From positions 248,001 to 312,000 of the forward strand of contig JAJNNC010000006.1 in assembly GCA_021730635.1 (NCBI GenBank): 64,000 bases of DNA, written 5' to 3'. Below, one piece after another: positions 28,126 to 35,982 of the stretch; position 1 is the first letter of the stretch, and each line of letters starts with the position of its first letter. The stretch comes from Catalimonadaceae bacterium JC749 (GTDB lineage: Bacteria; Bacteroidota; Bacteroidia; Cytophagales; Cyclobacteriaceae). Position numbers and translations under genes: made by a program. The notes under the pieces were generated by a model. The model did no database searches, was not told the origin of the DNA, and saw only the letters and a program-made list of their open reading frames with translations.

Positions 28126-28626
28126 TCAGTCGTGTTGAAGGTGGATGATTTGATAGCCTGACCCTTCCATGAGCCACCGGATCAGGCGCTGGGCCAGATG
28201 ATCATGGGTGTATGCATACAGCATCTCGGATAGTGACAGGGGATCAGGGTATTCAGGAATTATTTTCACTACGATAGCTTCCGGCAGCAGGCTTTGTATC
28301 GTTACGAAGGTACCTTCAGCCACAGGATAGAATGCCTTTCCATCTATCGGCTTTTCCAGAATGAGATCAATTATTATTTTTTTTTCTACCTCACCCAGTT
28401 TTTCCAGCGCTATCTGAAGATGATGAGGCTGTACGGCCAACACAATAATTTCTGCCTGACGGCCTATTTGTTCTGGCAGAACCGGCGTCACTTCCGGGGC
28501 TATCATTTTGGCCAACACAAAGCTCTCTGCATATAAGCCAGCCAATAAGATTTTGTGCCCCTGCCCGATCCAATGTTGGCAAAATTCTTTCGCAAATTCA
28601 TTAATGCCTATTACTCCAATTTCCAT
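28126..28626 (-). CDS. Short NADP-oxidoreductase (F420-dependent type) Rossmann protein
   Basis: This 166-residue protein begins with a Rossmann fold (IGVIGINEFAKEFCQHWIGQGHKILLAG) and contains IIVLAVQPHHL, as in the F420-dependent NADP reductase family. It is shorter than the usual 200 or more residues, and the glycine pattern GxxxxA is relaxed, so cofactor binding may differ. It lies ahead of the TolC gene and divergent from the sigma-54 activator. The role is not clear; it may belong to the efflux operon. Confidence 0.6.
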   Translation of the reverse strand: MEIGVIGINEFAKEFCQHWIGQGHKILLAGLYAESFVLAKMIAPEVTPVLPEQIGRQAEIIVLAVQPHHLQIALEKLGEVEKKIIIDLILEKPIDGKAFYPVAEGTFVTIQSLLPEAIVVKIIPEYPDPLSLSEMLYAYTHDHLAQRLIRWLMEGSGYQIIHLQHD

Positions 28627-28635
28627 GTTTGTCTA

Positions 28636-28649
28636 TATGTTTGAACATA
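28636..28649. promoter_or_regulatory. Perfect palindrome upstream of the efflux operon
   Basis: TATGTT-TG-AACATA is a perfect inverted repeat ten bases before the start of the gene at 28126-28626. Overlapping it on the minus strand is a partial sigma-54-like sequence (TGGCAT then GTTCA at 28657-28642), which lacks the usual GC at -12. A repressor or activator site is possible. Confidence 0.35.
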
Positions 28650-28759
28650 CCATGCCAAACAGAATACCAAATTCTATCATGTATGAAAAAATATATTGTA
28701 TTTACTTGATAATCAGTTACTTAATTATTTTATTGCATTTTATTAAACACCCCATAGAC

Positions 28760-28791
28760 TTGTAATTACTCCAATTATTATTGTATATTTG
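28760..28791 (+). promoter_or_regulatory. Bacteroidota-type promoter for the sigma-54 activator
   Basis: TTG at 28760-28762 and TATATTTG at 28784-28791 are separated by 21 bases, matching the known TTTG/TTG-N19-21-TAnnTTTG promoter of Bacteroidota. It lies about 65 bases before the ATG at 28857. Confidence 0.65.
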
Positions 28792-28856
28792 GGTAAGCAC
28801 AAAAAAGATTGGGTGCGTACTTAGTCTCGTTTCACTTGGTTTTAAGTATTCGGGAT

Positions 28857-31100
28857 ATGTCAACGACGCGTCAACAGTTGCAGATTCAGTTAGAGGTCAA
28901 TGAAACCTTAATCCGGCACACCACCCGTGACGGTATTGGATTGGCCTTAGCCGGCGTGATCAACAAGTTGGTTCCCTTTCAGTTTTTTCTTCATGCCATA
29001 TGGTCGCCCCACTCCCCGGTAGGCTATCGTATCAGCAGTGTCAAAACGCCGGATGGCCGGTTTCAGATTTTTGAAGATAAAGCGCTTTTCAAACTCATGA
29101 TAGAAAATCGGGAGGCCGTTTTAAAGAGCGGGAGGTTCCTGTCGCAAAAAGAGAATGCTGGCGTTTATCAGGGTGATGCCCTCAAGGAAATGGCAGAAAG
29201 GTTTCCCTCCTTCCATATAGGCTATCATGTGCACGGCATCCGGTCTACCATGATCTTCAACATGCAGCATACCAACGGGTACAACAATTTCTTTGTCATT
29301 TCCGATACCCGGGAACATGCCTTTACCCAGGAAGATTTTCAGATGATCACCGCTTTGTTGCCACAGGTTCAGCTTGCCTTCGATAATCTTTTTAAATACG
29401 AAGAACTGAGAAAACAGGAACAGGAGCGAAAGCTTCAGCTGGTCATCATGACTGCTTTTACCGCTTTTGATGGCCGGAAAAACCTGGATGAGATGGCCCT
29501 TGAAGCTATTAGTAAATTTTGTGAATTCATTCCTTTTGAATACTGGCTCACGATTACCAAAATTGCTCCTGTGGCAGATAAATATTTCAGGATTGCCTAT
29601 AAGAAAGAAGGAAAGTTCTGTATTCTTGATAGTAACGAAGTCTTTAAAAAAATCCAACACGCTCCTATCCACCCTGCCTCCTTCAAAGAAGAGAACCTCT
29701 CTTTGTATGATACACCCCGTTTGTTTGTGGGTGAGGAAATGGCTGCTTTGGTATCATCTAATGCTTATTTCAATGCCTGCCACAAGCACTTAAATCTTAA
29801 CTCCTTAATTACTATGCCGGTAACGGTCTTAGGGAAGGCGGAAACCCTGTACATGCTGGGAAGTGTCAGACAGTATGCTTTTACACTGGATGATCTTCAA
29901 ATGGTGACGCGCATCCTGCCCTATCTTTCTATGGGAGGGCAGCAATTTTTCTTTCTTCTTCAGATTCAGTCCTTGACCAAACAACTGGAAATGGAAAAGA
30001 ATTACCTGGTAGAAGAAATCAAATCCAGTTATAACTTTGACGAAATTATTGGCGAGAGCACTTTGATGAAGGACGTCTTTAGACAGATTTCCCAGGTAGC
30101 GCCTACCGATTCTACCGTGTTGATCCTGGGAGAGACCGGTACGGGCAAAGAACTCATCGCCAGGGCCATTCACAACCAGTCTCCCCGAAAGGATAAAGTA
30201 CTGGTGAAGGTAAATTGCGCTTCCCTGCCTGCCCAGCTTATTGAATCAGAATTGTTCGGTCATGAAAAAGGAAGCTTTACCGGCGCGCTGGAAAAACGGA
30301 TAGGCAAATTTGAGCTGGCCAACGGCGGCACTATCTTTCTGGATGAAATTGGCGAACTGCCGCTGGAACTGCAGGCGAAACTGTTGCGTGTCTTACAGGA
30401 ACGTGAGATTGAGCGGATAGGCGGCAAAGCCCCTATTACCCTTAATGTGCGCATCATTGCAGCCACCAATCGCGATCTGGAAACCGAAGTAGCCGAAGGA
30501 CGCTTCCGATCTGACCTTTATTACCGCCTGAGTGTTTTCCCTATACACCTTCCTCCCCTCCGGGAGCGCAAAGAAGATATTCCTATGCTGGTGACTCATT
30601 TTCTGCAGAAGTATTGCAAAAAAATGGCCAAGCCCTTCCGATACCTGAAGGAAGATACGGTAAAGGTATTATTGCAGTACGAATGGCCCGGCAATATCCG
30701 GGAACTTGAAAATATCATGGAGCAGACTGTCATTATTGGAGAGGAAAGCGCCAGCAGGCTCAGAAAATCAAACAGTATAAAAAAAATCACTCCCTCCCTA
30801 CCCAAATCCATCATCTCAGAGGCTTCTCAGAGCGAAGCAGACATTGTACGGGTGCTCACCGAAACGAAAGGTAAAATTCTGGGTATGGGCGGCGCAGCCC
30901 GGATTCTGAACCTGAGACCGGCCGAAATTGAAATCCATGAAAGGAGATGGATACTGGAATATCTGAAGAAGACAGGCGGCCGTATCCGGGGAGAGAATGG
31001 TGCGGCACAGCTGATTGGCATCAACCCCACTACCCTGGAAGCCAGGGTAAAGAAACTGAGAATTACCAAATCCGAGATTTTCACCCTTGCCTCAGACTAA
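28857..31100 (+). CDS. Sigma-54-dependent transcriptional activator with N-terminal GAF-like sensors
   Basis: This protein has about 747 residues from the ATG at 28857; a TTG 48 bases upstream is in frame but less likely. The first 380 residues look like two GAF-type sensory domains. The AAA+ core has the Walker A motif GETGTGKE, the sigma-54 contact loop as GSFTGA instead of the common GAFTGA, the Walker B motif IFLDEIGE, and the family signature ATNRDLE. A Fis-type helix-turn-helix ends the protein ([23 protein letters not shown]). It would drive RNA polymerase with sigma-54 after ligand sensing. It is divergent from the efflux operon, so that operon is a natural target, by position only. 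Confidence 0.9.
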   Translation: MSTTRQQLQIQLEVNETLIRHTTRDGIGLALAGVINKLVPFQFFLHAIWSPHSPVGYRISSVKTPDGRFQIFEDKALFKLMIENREAVLKSGRFLSQKENAGVYQGDALKEMAERFPSFHIGYHVHGIRSTMIFNMQHTNGYNNFFVISDTREHAFTQEDFQMITALLPQVQLAFDNLFKYEELRKQEQERKLQLVIMTAFTAFDGRKNLDEMALEAISKFCEFIPFEYWLTITKIAPVADKYFRIAYKKEGKFCILDSNEVFKKIQHAPIHPASFKEENLSLYDTPRLFVGEEMAALVSSNAYFNACHKHLNLNSLITMPVTVLGKAETLYMLGSVRQYAFTLDDLQMVTRILPYLSMGGQQFFFLLQIQSLTKQLEMEKNYLVEEIKSSYNFDEIIGESTLMKDVFRQISQVAPTDSTVLILGETGTGKELIARAIHNQSPRKDKVLVKVNCASLPAQLIESELFGHEKGSFTGALEKRIGKFELANGGTIFLDEIGELPLELQAKLLRVLQEREIERIGGKAPITLNVRIIAATNRDLETEVAEGRFRSDLYYRLSVFPIHLPPLRERKEDIPMLVTHFLQKYCKKMAKPFRYLKEDTVKVLLQYEWPGNIRELENIMEQTVIIGEESASRLRKSNSIKKITPSLPKSIISEASQSEADIVRVLTETKGKILGMGGAARILNLRPAEIEIHERRWILEYLKKTGGRIRGENGAAQLIGINPTTLEARVKKLRITKSEIFTLASD

Positions 31101-31299
31101 CTCTTTCCAGGTCAAGGGAAATGTCAATCTGTCCTCTTTAGTCCGGTAACGAGGCCTATAGCATCCACCTCTCAATTTCTCAGGGTAAAAGCCCGAAAAT
31201 TTTGCAAATGATTTCCGGAATTATGTAAACTATTCTTCCCCGCTGGCGGCTAACTTGCCTTAAAGGTACTCGAACCAACGTGAAAAGAACGACAGGCCC

Positions 31300-32466
31300 A
31301 TGCAGCGGATCGGACCATATCTCCAGACCTTAAGAGGCAGGCAGCGGATTACCCTTGAGGAACTCGCTGCCTATCTTATGATAACTCCGTCTCTTTTAAA
31401 CCGGATAGAGAAAGGACAGCTCCATGCGAGCAAACATCAGGTATTCCAGCTTGCCAGTTATTTTGGAGTCGAGGCAAAAGAAATGCTCCTCTTATTTCAA
31501 CAAGACAGGATACTCGCTGAGATGAAAGATAAAACTACCCTAGAAGAAGGCTGCATCTCTTCTACTTTAACATCCAGCCTGATGCATCTCACTGGCTTGC
31601 ATATTAAAAGACACGCCAACATGATGCGTGAACTTTCTTTGCTGCGTGAAAGTCAACTTCAGATAAACACCTATAAGCCGCCCTATCCTTTGAATCTGTA
31701 TATGGAGAGCATGGTTTATTATCATGGAAAACACCTTCCTTATGAAAGGATACTACCAGATGGTGCCGTGCAACTCATCATCACCCTGAATGAGCATGAA
31801 AGGTTTTTGATGACTAACGCTGAAAAAACATCCGACCGGATTTTACAAAAGGCATGGATAACGGGGGTACAAAAGCAGTCGCTGACCTACCGGCTGACGC
31901 ATCATGAGAATACGCTCTACATCCGTTTTCATCCGGGAGGTTTTTACGCTTTAACCCGCATCCCTCCCTCAGCCATGAATCATAGCACAATGTCGGCAGA
32001 GCTTGTATTAGGCCCCTCTATTTTACAACTCAGGGAGGCTTTGTGCAGCAGCAAGGATACCAATGACATGTTTCAAAAAATTGAACGATACTTTTCCCAT
32101 GCACTGAGTCCTCCCGAGACAGCCCATGCCGTGATTTCCTATATGTGTCAACACTGGAAAATGCCTCTACCCTTCCTGGTCCGTAAAACAGGATACTCTC
32201 AAAAACATTTAATTCATCTGTTTAAAAAATATGTGGGTATCACACCCAAGTATTACCAACGTATCGGCAGATTCAACGAGGTACTGAACCATTTGCAGAC
32301 CAGACCCGGCAAAGTGGATTGGTCTTCTGTGGTCTTTGATCATCATTACTACGATCAGGCGCATTTCATCAAGGAGTTCCACCACTTTACGGGACTCAGT
32401 CCGCAGGCCTATCTGGAAACCGGAACCACCTGCTCCAAATTCATGCATTCACAACACCCTTGGTAA
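31300..32466 (+). CDS. XRE-AraC fusion transcriptional regulator
   Basis: This 388-residue protein has two DNA-binding modules. Residues of about 5-65 form an XRE/Cro-type helix-turn-helix (ITLEELAAYLMITPSLLNRIEKGQLHASKHQVFQLASYFGV). Residues of about 285-388 form an AraC domain ending YDQAHFIKEFHHFTGLSPQAYLE. Between them lies a DUF6597-like sensor region common in AraC proteins (YHGKHLPYERILPDGAVQLIITL). Two different DNA-reading heads in one chain are unusual. The methyltransferase and membrane-protein genes follow within 70 and 40 bases and probably form an operon with it. Confidence 0.85.
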   Translation: MQRIGPYLQTLRGRQRITLEELAAYLMITPSLLNRIEKGQLHASKHQVFQLASYFGVEAKEMLLLFQQDRILAEMKDKTTLEEGCISSTLTSSLMHLTGLHIKRHANMMRELSLLRESQLQINTYKPPYPLNLYMESMVYYHGKHLPYERILPDGAVQLIITLNEHERFLMTNAEKTSDRILQKAWITGVQKQSLTYRLTHHENTLYIRFHPGGFYALTRIPPSAMNHSTMSAELVLGPSILQLREALCSSKDTNDMFQKIERYFSHALSPPETAHAVISYMCQHWKMPLPFLVRKTGYSQKHLIHLFKKYVGITPKYYQRIGRFNEVLNHLQTRPGKVDWSSVVFDHHYYDQAHFIKEFHHFTGLSPQAYLETGTTCSKFMHSQHPW

Positions 32467-32519
32467 ATTTTTTACAATGGGATACCTTCAATCCTGTCTA
32501 ATTTTGACCAAAAACTATG

Positions 32520-32533
32520 TAACAATCTTGTTA
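32520..32533 (+). promoter_or_regulatory. Palindrome overlapping the methyltransferase start codon
   Basis: TAACAA-TC-TTGTTA is a perfect inverted repeat whose last base is the A of the ATG. The two-base centre makes an RNA hairpin unlikely, so a protein operator is the more natural reading. No regulator is known. Confidence 0.35.
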
Positions 32534-33153
32534 TGAAAAAAGAAACCCACCCCCGGCAGCAGGCAAGGAAATATATACCCGCTGCTGGAAAAGACTGGCT
32601 ATTGCCTCTTTATGACCCAATGACAAAGTTACTCGGTGTCCATACTTACCTGAGAAAATTAGTGGCACAGGCTGCCCTGCAATCCAACCAGCAGGTCCTT
32701 GATATTGGTTGTGGCACAGGTACGCTCATGCTCATGATCAAGCAACTTTTTCCGGCAATGTCTATCATCGGCATAGATCCCGATCCGAAAGCCCTGGCCA
32801 AAGCCCAGCAGAAGGCCGAGAAAGCTCACTTGATGGTTCAGCTCGATCAGGGCTTTTCTGAAGATCTACCCTATCCAGCAGCTTCTTTCGACCGGGTATT
32901 TTCGTCTTTTATGCTTCATCATTTGCAACCTACTGTCAAAGAAGCCATGTTACGGGAGTCCCGACGTGTACTAAAATCTGGTGGCTCGCTGCATTTGGTT
33001 GATTTTGTAGATTGGAGGCAATCGGACGCAGAAAAGAAAGATCCTTCAAGCCACATCCTTTCCATGATGTATAAAGCAGGGTTTTCTAAGGCTGGCAGGT
33101 TGCTTTATGAGCAAACCTTTTTTGGCCCTGTCGTTTATTTCAAGGCATCATAA
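32533..33153 (+). CDS. Class I SAM-dependent methyltransferase
   Basis: This 206-residue protein has methyltransferase motif I (VLDIGCGTGTLMLMI), the acidic second strand end (IIGIDPDPKAL), a motif III-like region (DRVFSSFMLHHLQ), and LKSGGSLHLVDFVD. The sequence resembles UbiE-like small-molecule methyltransferases, but no substrate can be assigned. It follows the XRE-AraC fusion by 66 bases and precedes the membrane-protein gene by 36. Confidence 0.88.
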   Translation: MKKETHPRQQARKYIPAAGKDWLLPLYDPMTKLLGVHTYLRKLVAQAALQSNQQVLDIGCGTGTLMLMIKQLFPAMSIIGIDPDPKALAKAQQKAEKAHLMVQLDQGFSEDLPYPAASFDRVFSSFMLHHLQPTVKEAMLRESRRVLKSGGSLHLVDFVDWRQSDAEKKDPSSHILSMMYKAGFSKAGRLLYEQTFFGPVVYFKAS

Positions 33154-33189
33154 GGCCTTGGGAATTGCTAACCTCAATCAACCCTTTTC

Positions 33190-33690
33190 ATGAAACCATT
33201 ATCCATGCTATTCCTCACCGCTGTCGGAACATTGGTGCTCACCATCATTCATCATGGTTACGGAGCATTTATTTACGCATCGCCTTTCCGTTTACATGTA
33301 GTTTTCTGGGCCATCCCGGTGATGATTATTGTTATTTTTGCTTATAGGTTCTCTCATAAACTACAGGATTCATTGTACGGCAAAGTTGCCTACTGGATAT
33401 GGGTAGGGTTAAGTATGCTGGTGTCCTCAGGCGTCATAGGTTTGTACGAAGGAGGGTATAATCACCTACTGAAAAACCTTTTCTATTTTGGAGGAGCTTC
33501 TGAGGAAACACTAAATAGTCTTTTTCCACCCCCTCTCTACGAAATGCCCAATAATGTATGGTTTGAGGCAAGTGGCATTTTACAGTTTCTGACAGGAATG
33601 CTTGGAATCTATTATGGTTTCAAACTATGGAAAAAACCTAAAAGGTCAACGCCCCACAGCCAAGTAACAGAACAGGCATCATCCGTTTGA
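33190..33690 (+). CDS. Small membrane protein of unknown function
   Basis: This 166-residue protein has four predicted membrane helices (about 6-28, 36-52, 68-86 and 126-144) and a basic C-terminal tail. No family is recognised. A histidine pair (IIHHGYGAF) in the first helix might bind a metal, but this is speculation. It is the last gene of the group headed by the XRE-AraC fusion. Confidence 0.65.
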   Translation: MKPLSMLFLTAVGTLVLTIIHHGYGAFIYASPFRLHVVFWAIPVMIIVIFAYRFSHKLQDSLYGKVAYWIWVGLSMLVSSGVIGLYEGGYNHLLKNLFYFGGASEETLNSLFPPPLYEMPNNVWFEASGILQFLTGMLGIYYGFKLWKKPKRSTPHSQVTEQASSV

Positions 33691-34064
33691 TAGCCTCTGT
33701 TTGGATGAATAAAAAGAAGCCCCTTTTCTGTTTTCCCGGCCTTTGATTGACCACTCTCATGCGCAAACTAAGGACAGCCTTTGCTGTTTCCAAGGTACTG
33801 CTGATCAATAGATATGATTTTTAGAAAAAAACTGCCTTCTAGCACCCTAGATTTTTGAGGAATTGTTATCACTTTTTTTCATAAGTACTGCACTTATTGT
33901 AGAAAAAAGAGAGATGTTACAATAGTGAAAAACCCTGTTACAACAGTGCTAACAGCCTGGCTGGCTTTCCCCCTACCTTTGTGTTGTCTTTGACGGCTAT
34001 GTTTGTTCAAGCCTTTCACAAGACAACTTTTAAATAGAAAAACCCTTGATGACCCTAATAAATC
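33691..34064. other. 374-base intergenic region upstream of the orphan genes
   Basis: Apart from the control elements at 33881-34005, I see nothing. The first half is AT-rich without frames or repeats, and no terminator is clear for the membrane-protein gene. Confidence 0.4.
33881..34005 (+). promoter_or_regulatory. Control region with direct repeats and two TAnnTTTG elements
   Basis: ATAAGT-actgc-ACTTAT is an inverted repeat at 33881-33897. TGTTACAAtAGTG (33915-33927) and TGTTACAAcAGTG (33936-33948) are near-identical 13-base direct repeats exactly 21 bases (two helix turns) apart. They are followed by TACCTTTG (33974-33981) and TATGTTTG (33998-34005), both fitting the Bacteroidota -7 element. 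No TTG lies at the usual distance from the first, so an activator bound at the repeats could replace it. Confidence 0.5.
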
Positions 34065-34250
34065 ATGACAACATTCAGTATTGACAACACAAAGGTTACT
34101 CCAGCGATGCTCACCGAGCAGGAAGGCATCACCCTTCCCCTGTTCTCCGAGAGAAAAGAGATAAAACGGTATCCAAAACCCTTTTCTGCTCTAAAGAACA
34201 GACGCTTCCCTACCCTGTTTGACAGGTACGAGCATCTGTCTAAGGCCTAG
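34065..34250 (+). CDS. Possible 61-residue orphan protein
   Basis: This short frame begins with an ATG 60 bases after the second TAnnTTTG element. The product is basic in its C-terminal half (KEIKRYPKPFSALKNRRF), lacks a signal peptide or membrane segment, and matches no family I know. It could be a leader peptide, a small protein or a chance frame. The well-placed promoter and a second small gene 90 bases downstream favour it weakly. Confidence 0.4.
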   Translation: MTTFSIDNTKVTPAMLTEQEGITLPLFSERKEIKRYPKPFSALKNRRFPTLFDRYEHLSKA

Positions 34251-34339
34251 AGCAAGGCTTTATCAGGCTGTAGAAAGCCTGCAGCCAGTGAATCCATACA
34301 ATTTTATATACTTAGTTAACCCTTTAAATTCAATTGATC

Positions 34340-34705
34340 ATGTTAGAAATCAAATCTTATTCAGTAGGTACCAACCGCCAACGCAGTTCCAGCAACTATC
34401 ACCGTCGTTACCTGTCTCTGGAGCCTAAAGTGCCCACCAGTCAGGTACAGCATATTGTCATCTACTTCTACGTTCAGGAGCAGGTCAGCAACGACAGTGA
34501 TGTAGGCTATCAGACCCCTACTTCCACCAAGTATGTAGTAGGCCTGGCCCCTGTCTCTGACTTTGAGGACATGTACAAGATACTGCAGTCAGAAAAGCCG
34601 GTGTTTTTCAGCTGGGCGGCAGACAGCAGCAACAAGTTGCATTGGTTTGGATTGAGCAGCAATCCTGAACCGCTGGGAGAAGGTCCCAAAGATGCTTCTG
34701 TCTAA
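34340..34705 (+). CDS. Orphan small protein (about 121 residues)
   Basis: The ATG at 34340 is preferred over an in-frame TTG six bases earlier. The product is soluble, with a Ser/Arg-rich start (TNRQRSSSNYHRRYLSL), then beta-type sequence (QHIVIYFYVQEQ, KYVVGLAPVSDFEDMY) and SWAADSSNKLHWFGLSS near the end. No signal peptide or known family is visible. Codon use and length suggest a true gene, and a strong hairpin cluster follows at 34742. Probably transcribed with the 61-residue frame upstream. Confidence 0.6.
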   Translation: MLEIKSYSVGTNRQRSSSNYHRRYLSLEPKVPTSQVQHIVIYFYVQEQVSNDSDVGYQTPTSTKYVVGLAPVSDFEDMYKILQSEKPVFFSWAADSSNKLHWFGLSSNPEPLGEGPKDASV

Positions 34706-34741
34706 TGAGGGGTAGCTGCTGCTGATATGAAAGCAGACTAT

Positions 34742-34843
34742 AAGACTTGCGTTCCGGAAGATTAGCCCTTATTCATCGCTATGAATCCTGACGCAAGTCT
34801 TTTCTTGGGTTGCGGACTACCCAAAAGAAATGCTTTGAAAGCA
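34742..34843. terminator. Cluster of strong hairpins between convergent genes
   Basis: AAGACTTGCGT (34742-34752) and ACGCAAGTCTT (34791-34801) form a perfect 11-bp stem with TTCTT after it. Inside its loop ATTCAT-cgct-ATGAAT makes a second stem. Next, TTTCTTGGGT (34801-34810) pairs with ACCCAAAAGAAA (34819-34830) through a two-base bulge, and TGCTTT-g-AAAGCA lies at 34831-34843. The cluster could terminate transcription from both sides, but the nesting is more complex than usual. Confidence 0.6.
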
Positions 34844-34975
34844 CATCCCGAAACTTCTTGACAAAAAGACAACATGAATTCTCTGTAAAATACAAAAGTA
34901 ATCAACCCACATAAGGGAAACAGGTCGGCTTTCCAGCTAATCACTCCTGGTGTGATGATGGGCAAGAATGCTTCT

Positions 34976-35248
34976 CTAGTAATCAGTTTTCTGACTGATC
35001 AGGGTATTGATTTTTTTGATAGATGCCTTGTAATCTCTTCCCAGTTTTTCCAGCATCATTCTGTCTACCAATTTCAGACCATCATCCGATAATAGCTGTT
35101 CGACAGACCTACCTTCCCTTTCAAACCAACTTTTCAAAGCATTCAACTGAATGACGTCAACCCCATGGTTATTTTTCATGAGCTGGCGCAATTCTACAAA
35201 TTTTTCTTTGCTATCTGAAAATAACCGTATTAACGATAACCCTTCCAT
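34976..35248 (-). CDS. Possible small hypothetical protein
   Basis: This is about 90 residues from an ATG at 35248; the frame stays open upstream with a TTG at 35302. It is rich in helix-forming charged residues (DSKEKFVELRQLMKNNHG; LVDRMMLEKLGRDYKASIKKI). No motif, signal or family is recognised. The open extension upstream with a plausible sequence (GKPDASGSFG) raises the chance that it is the remnant of a longer gene. Confidence 0.4.
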   Translation of the reverse strand: MEGLSLIRLFSDSKEKFVELRQLMKNNHGVDVIQLNALKSWFEREGRSVEQLLSDDGLKLVDRMMLEKLGRDYKASIKKINTLISQKTDY

Positions 35249-35522
35249 ATTTTCCCTATAAAATGATGTACCAAAACTGCCCGAAGCATCTGGCTTACCC
35301 AAGCCAATTTTTATAATGAAACTTAAAGGAAGTTATTGTGCTAAAAAATACAGGATGACAGAATTTCTGTCGATGTGATAAGGGCTTCTTTTTTCATAAC
35401 TGTTGGTGTTACATGGCCTCCAACATTGCTGGTCGGATAACCTTTATGGAGAGCAAGAGCTGTTTAAGGGGCATTCTCTAACATTTAGGGAGATGTTTTA
35501 CTAATATGGTAGGTTGTTTTTC

Positions 35523-35906
35523 TTATTCTTTTAGGGGAGGCACTTTATAGGTCATGGCATACTTCATGAGTTGAGTCAAATCTGAATTATCTAAATCAGC
35601 CATAGACCTTACCTTGAAGTGTCTGAATTTTTGACCGGTACCTTCCAGAATACCTTTAGGATCAGGCAGTTCGGAACCATAATTAAAGCCTAAAGTCACC
35701 TGTTTCCCGGCAGGCAATATCCAGCAGAAATGCTCACTCATTTTTTTGGGACCGGTTCCATAACCGGCAGTTCCTTGCTTTTCCCAGATAATTTCAACCA
35801 CTTTGGGCTGCAATCTGTAGATTTTGTTTCTGGTAGCTCTGGCCAGGGCCTGAACTTCTTCTGAAAAGGGGGCTATGATCTTCTCGAACAATTGATCTTT
35901 TTCCAT
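35523..35906 (-). CDS. DUF1801 domain protein
   Basis: This 127-residue protein resembles the DUF1801/YdhG family (frataxin-like fold), with FSEEVQALARATRNKIYRLQP, WILPAGKQVTLGFNYGSELPDP and a closing FRHFKVRSMADLDNSDL. The family is cytoplasmic; one branch has been linked to iron handling, but function is unsettled. It is single in its context, with a second DUF1801 protein at 39375. Confidence 0.75.
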   Translation of the reverse strand: MEKDQLFEKIIAPFSEEVQALARATRNKIYRLQPKVVEIIWEKQGTAGYGTGPKKMSEHFCWILPAGKQVTLGFNYGSELPDPKGILEGTGQKFRHFKVRSMADLDNSDLTQLMKYAMTYKVPPLKE

Positions 35907-35982
35907 TTCTGCTTGTATCTTTGGGGTACCCGTCTATCACCTGGCAACGATCCCACAAATATAAGATGTTGCCAAAGACATC

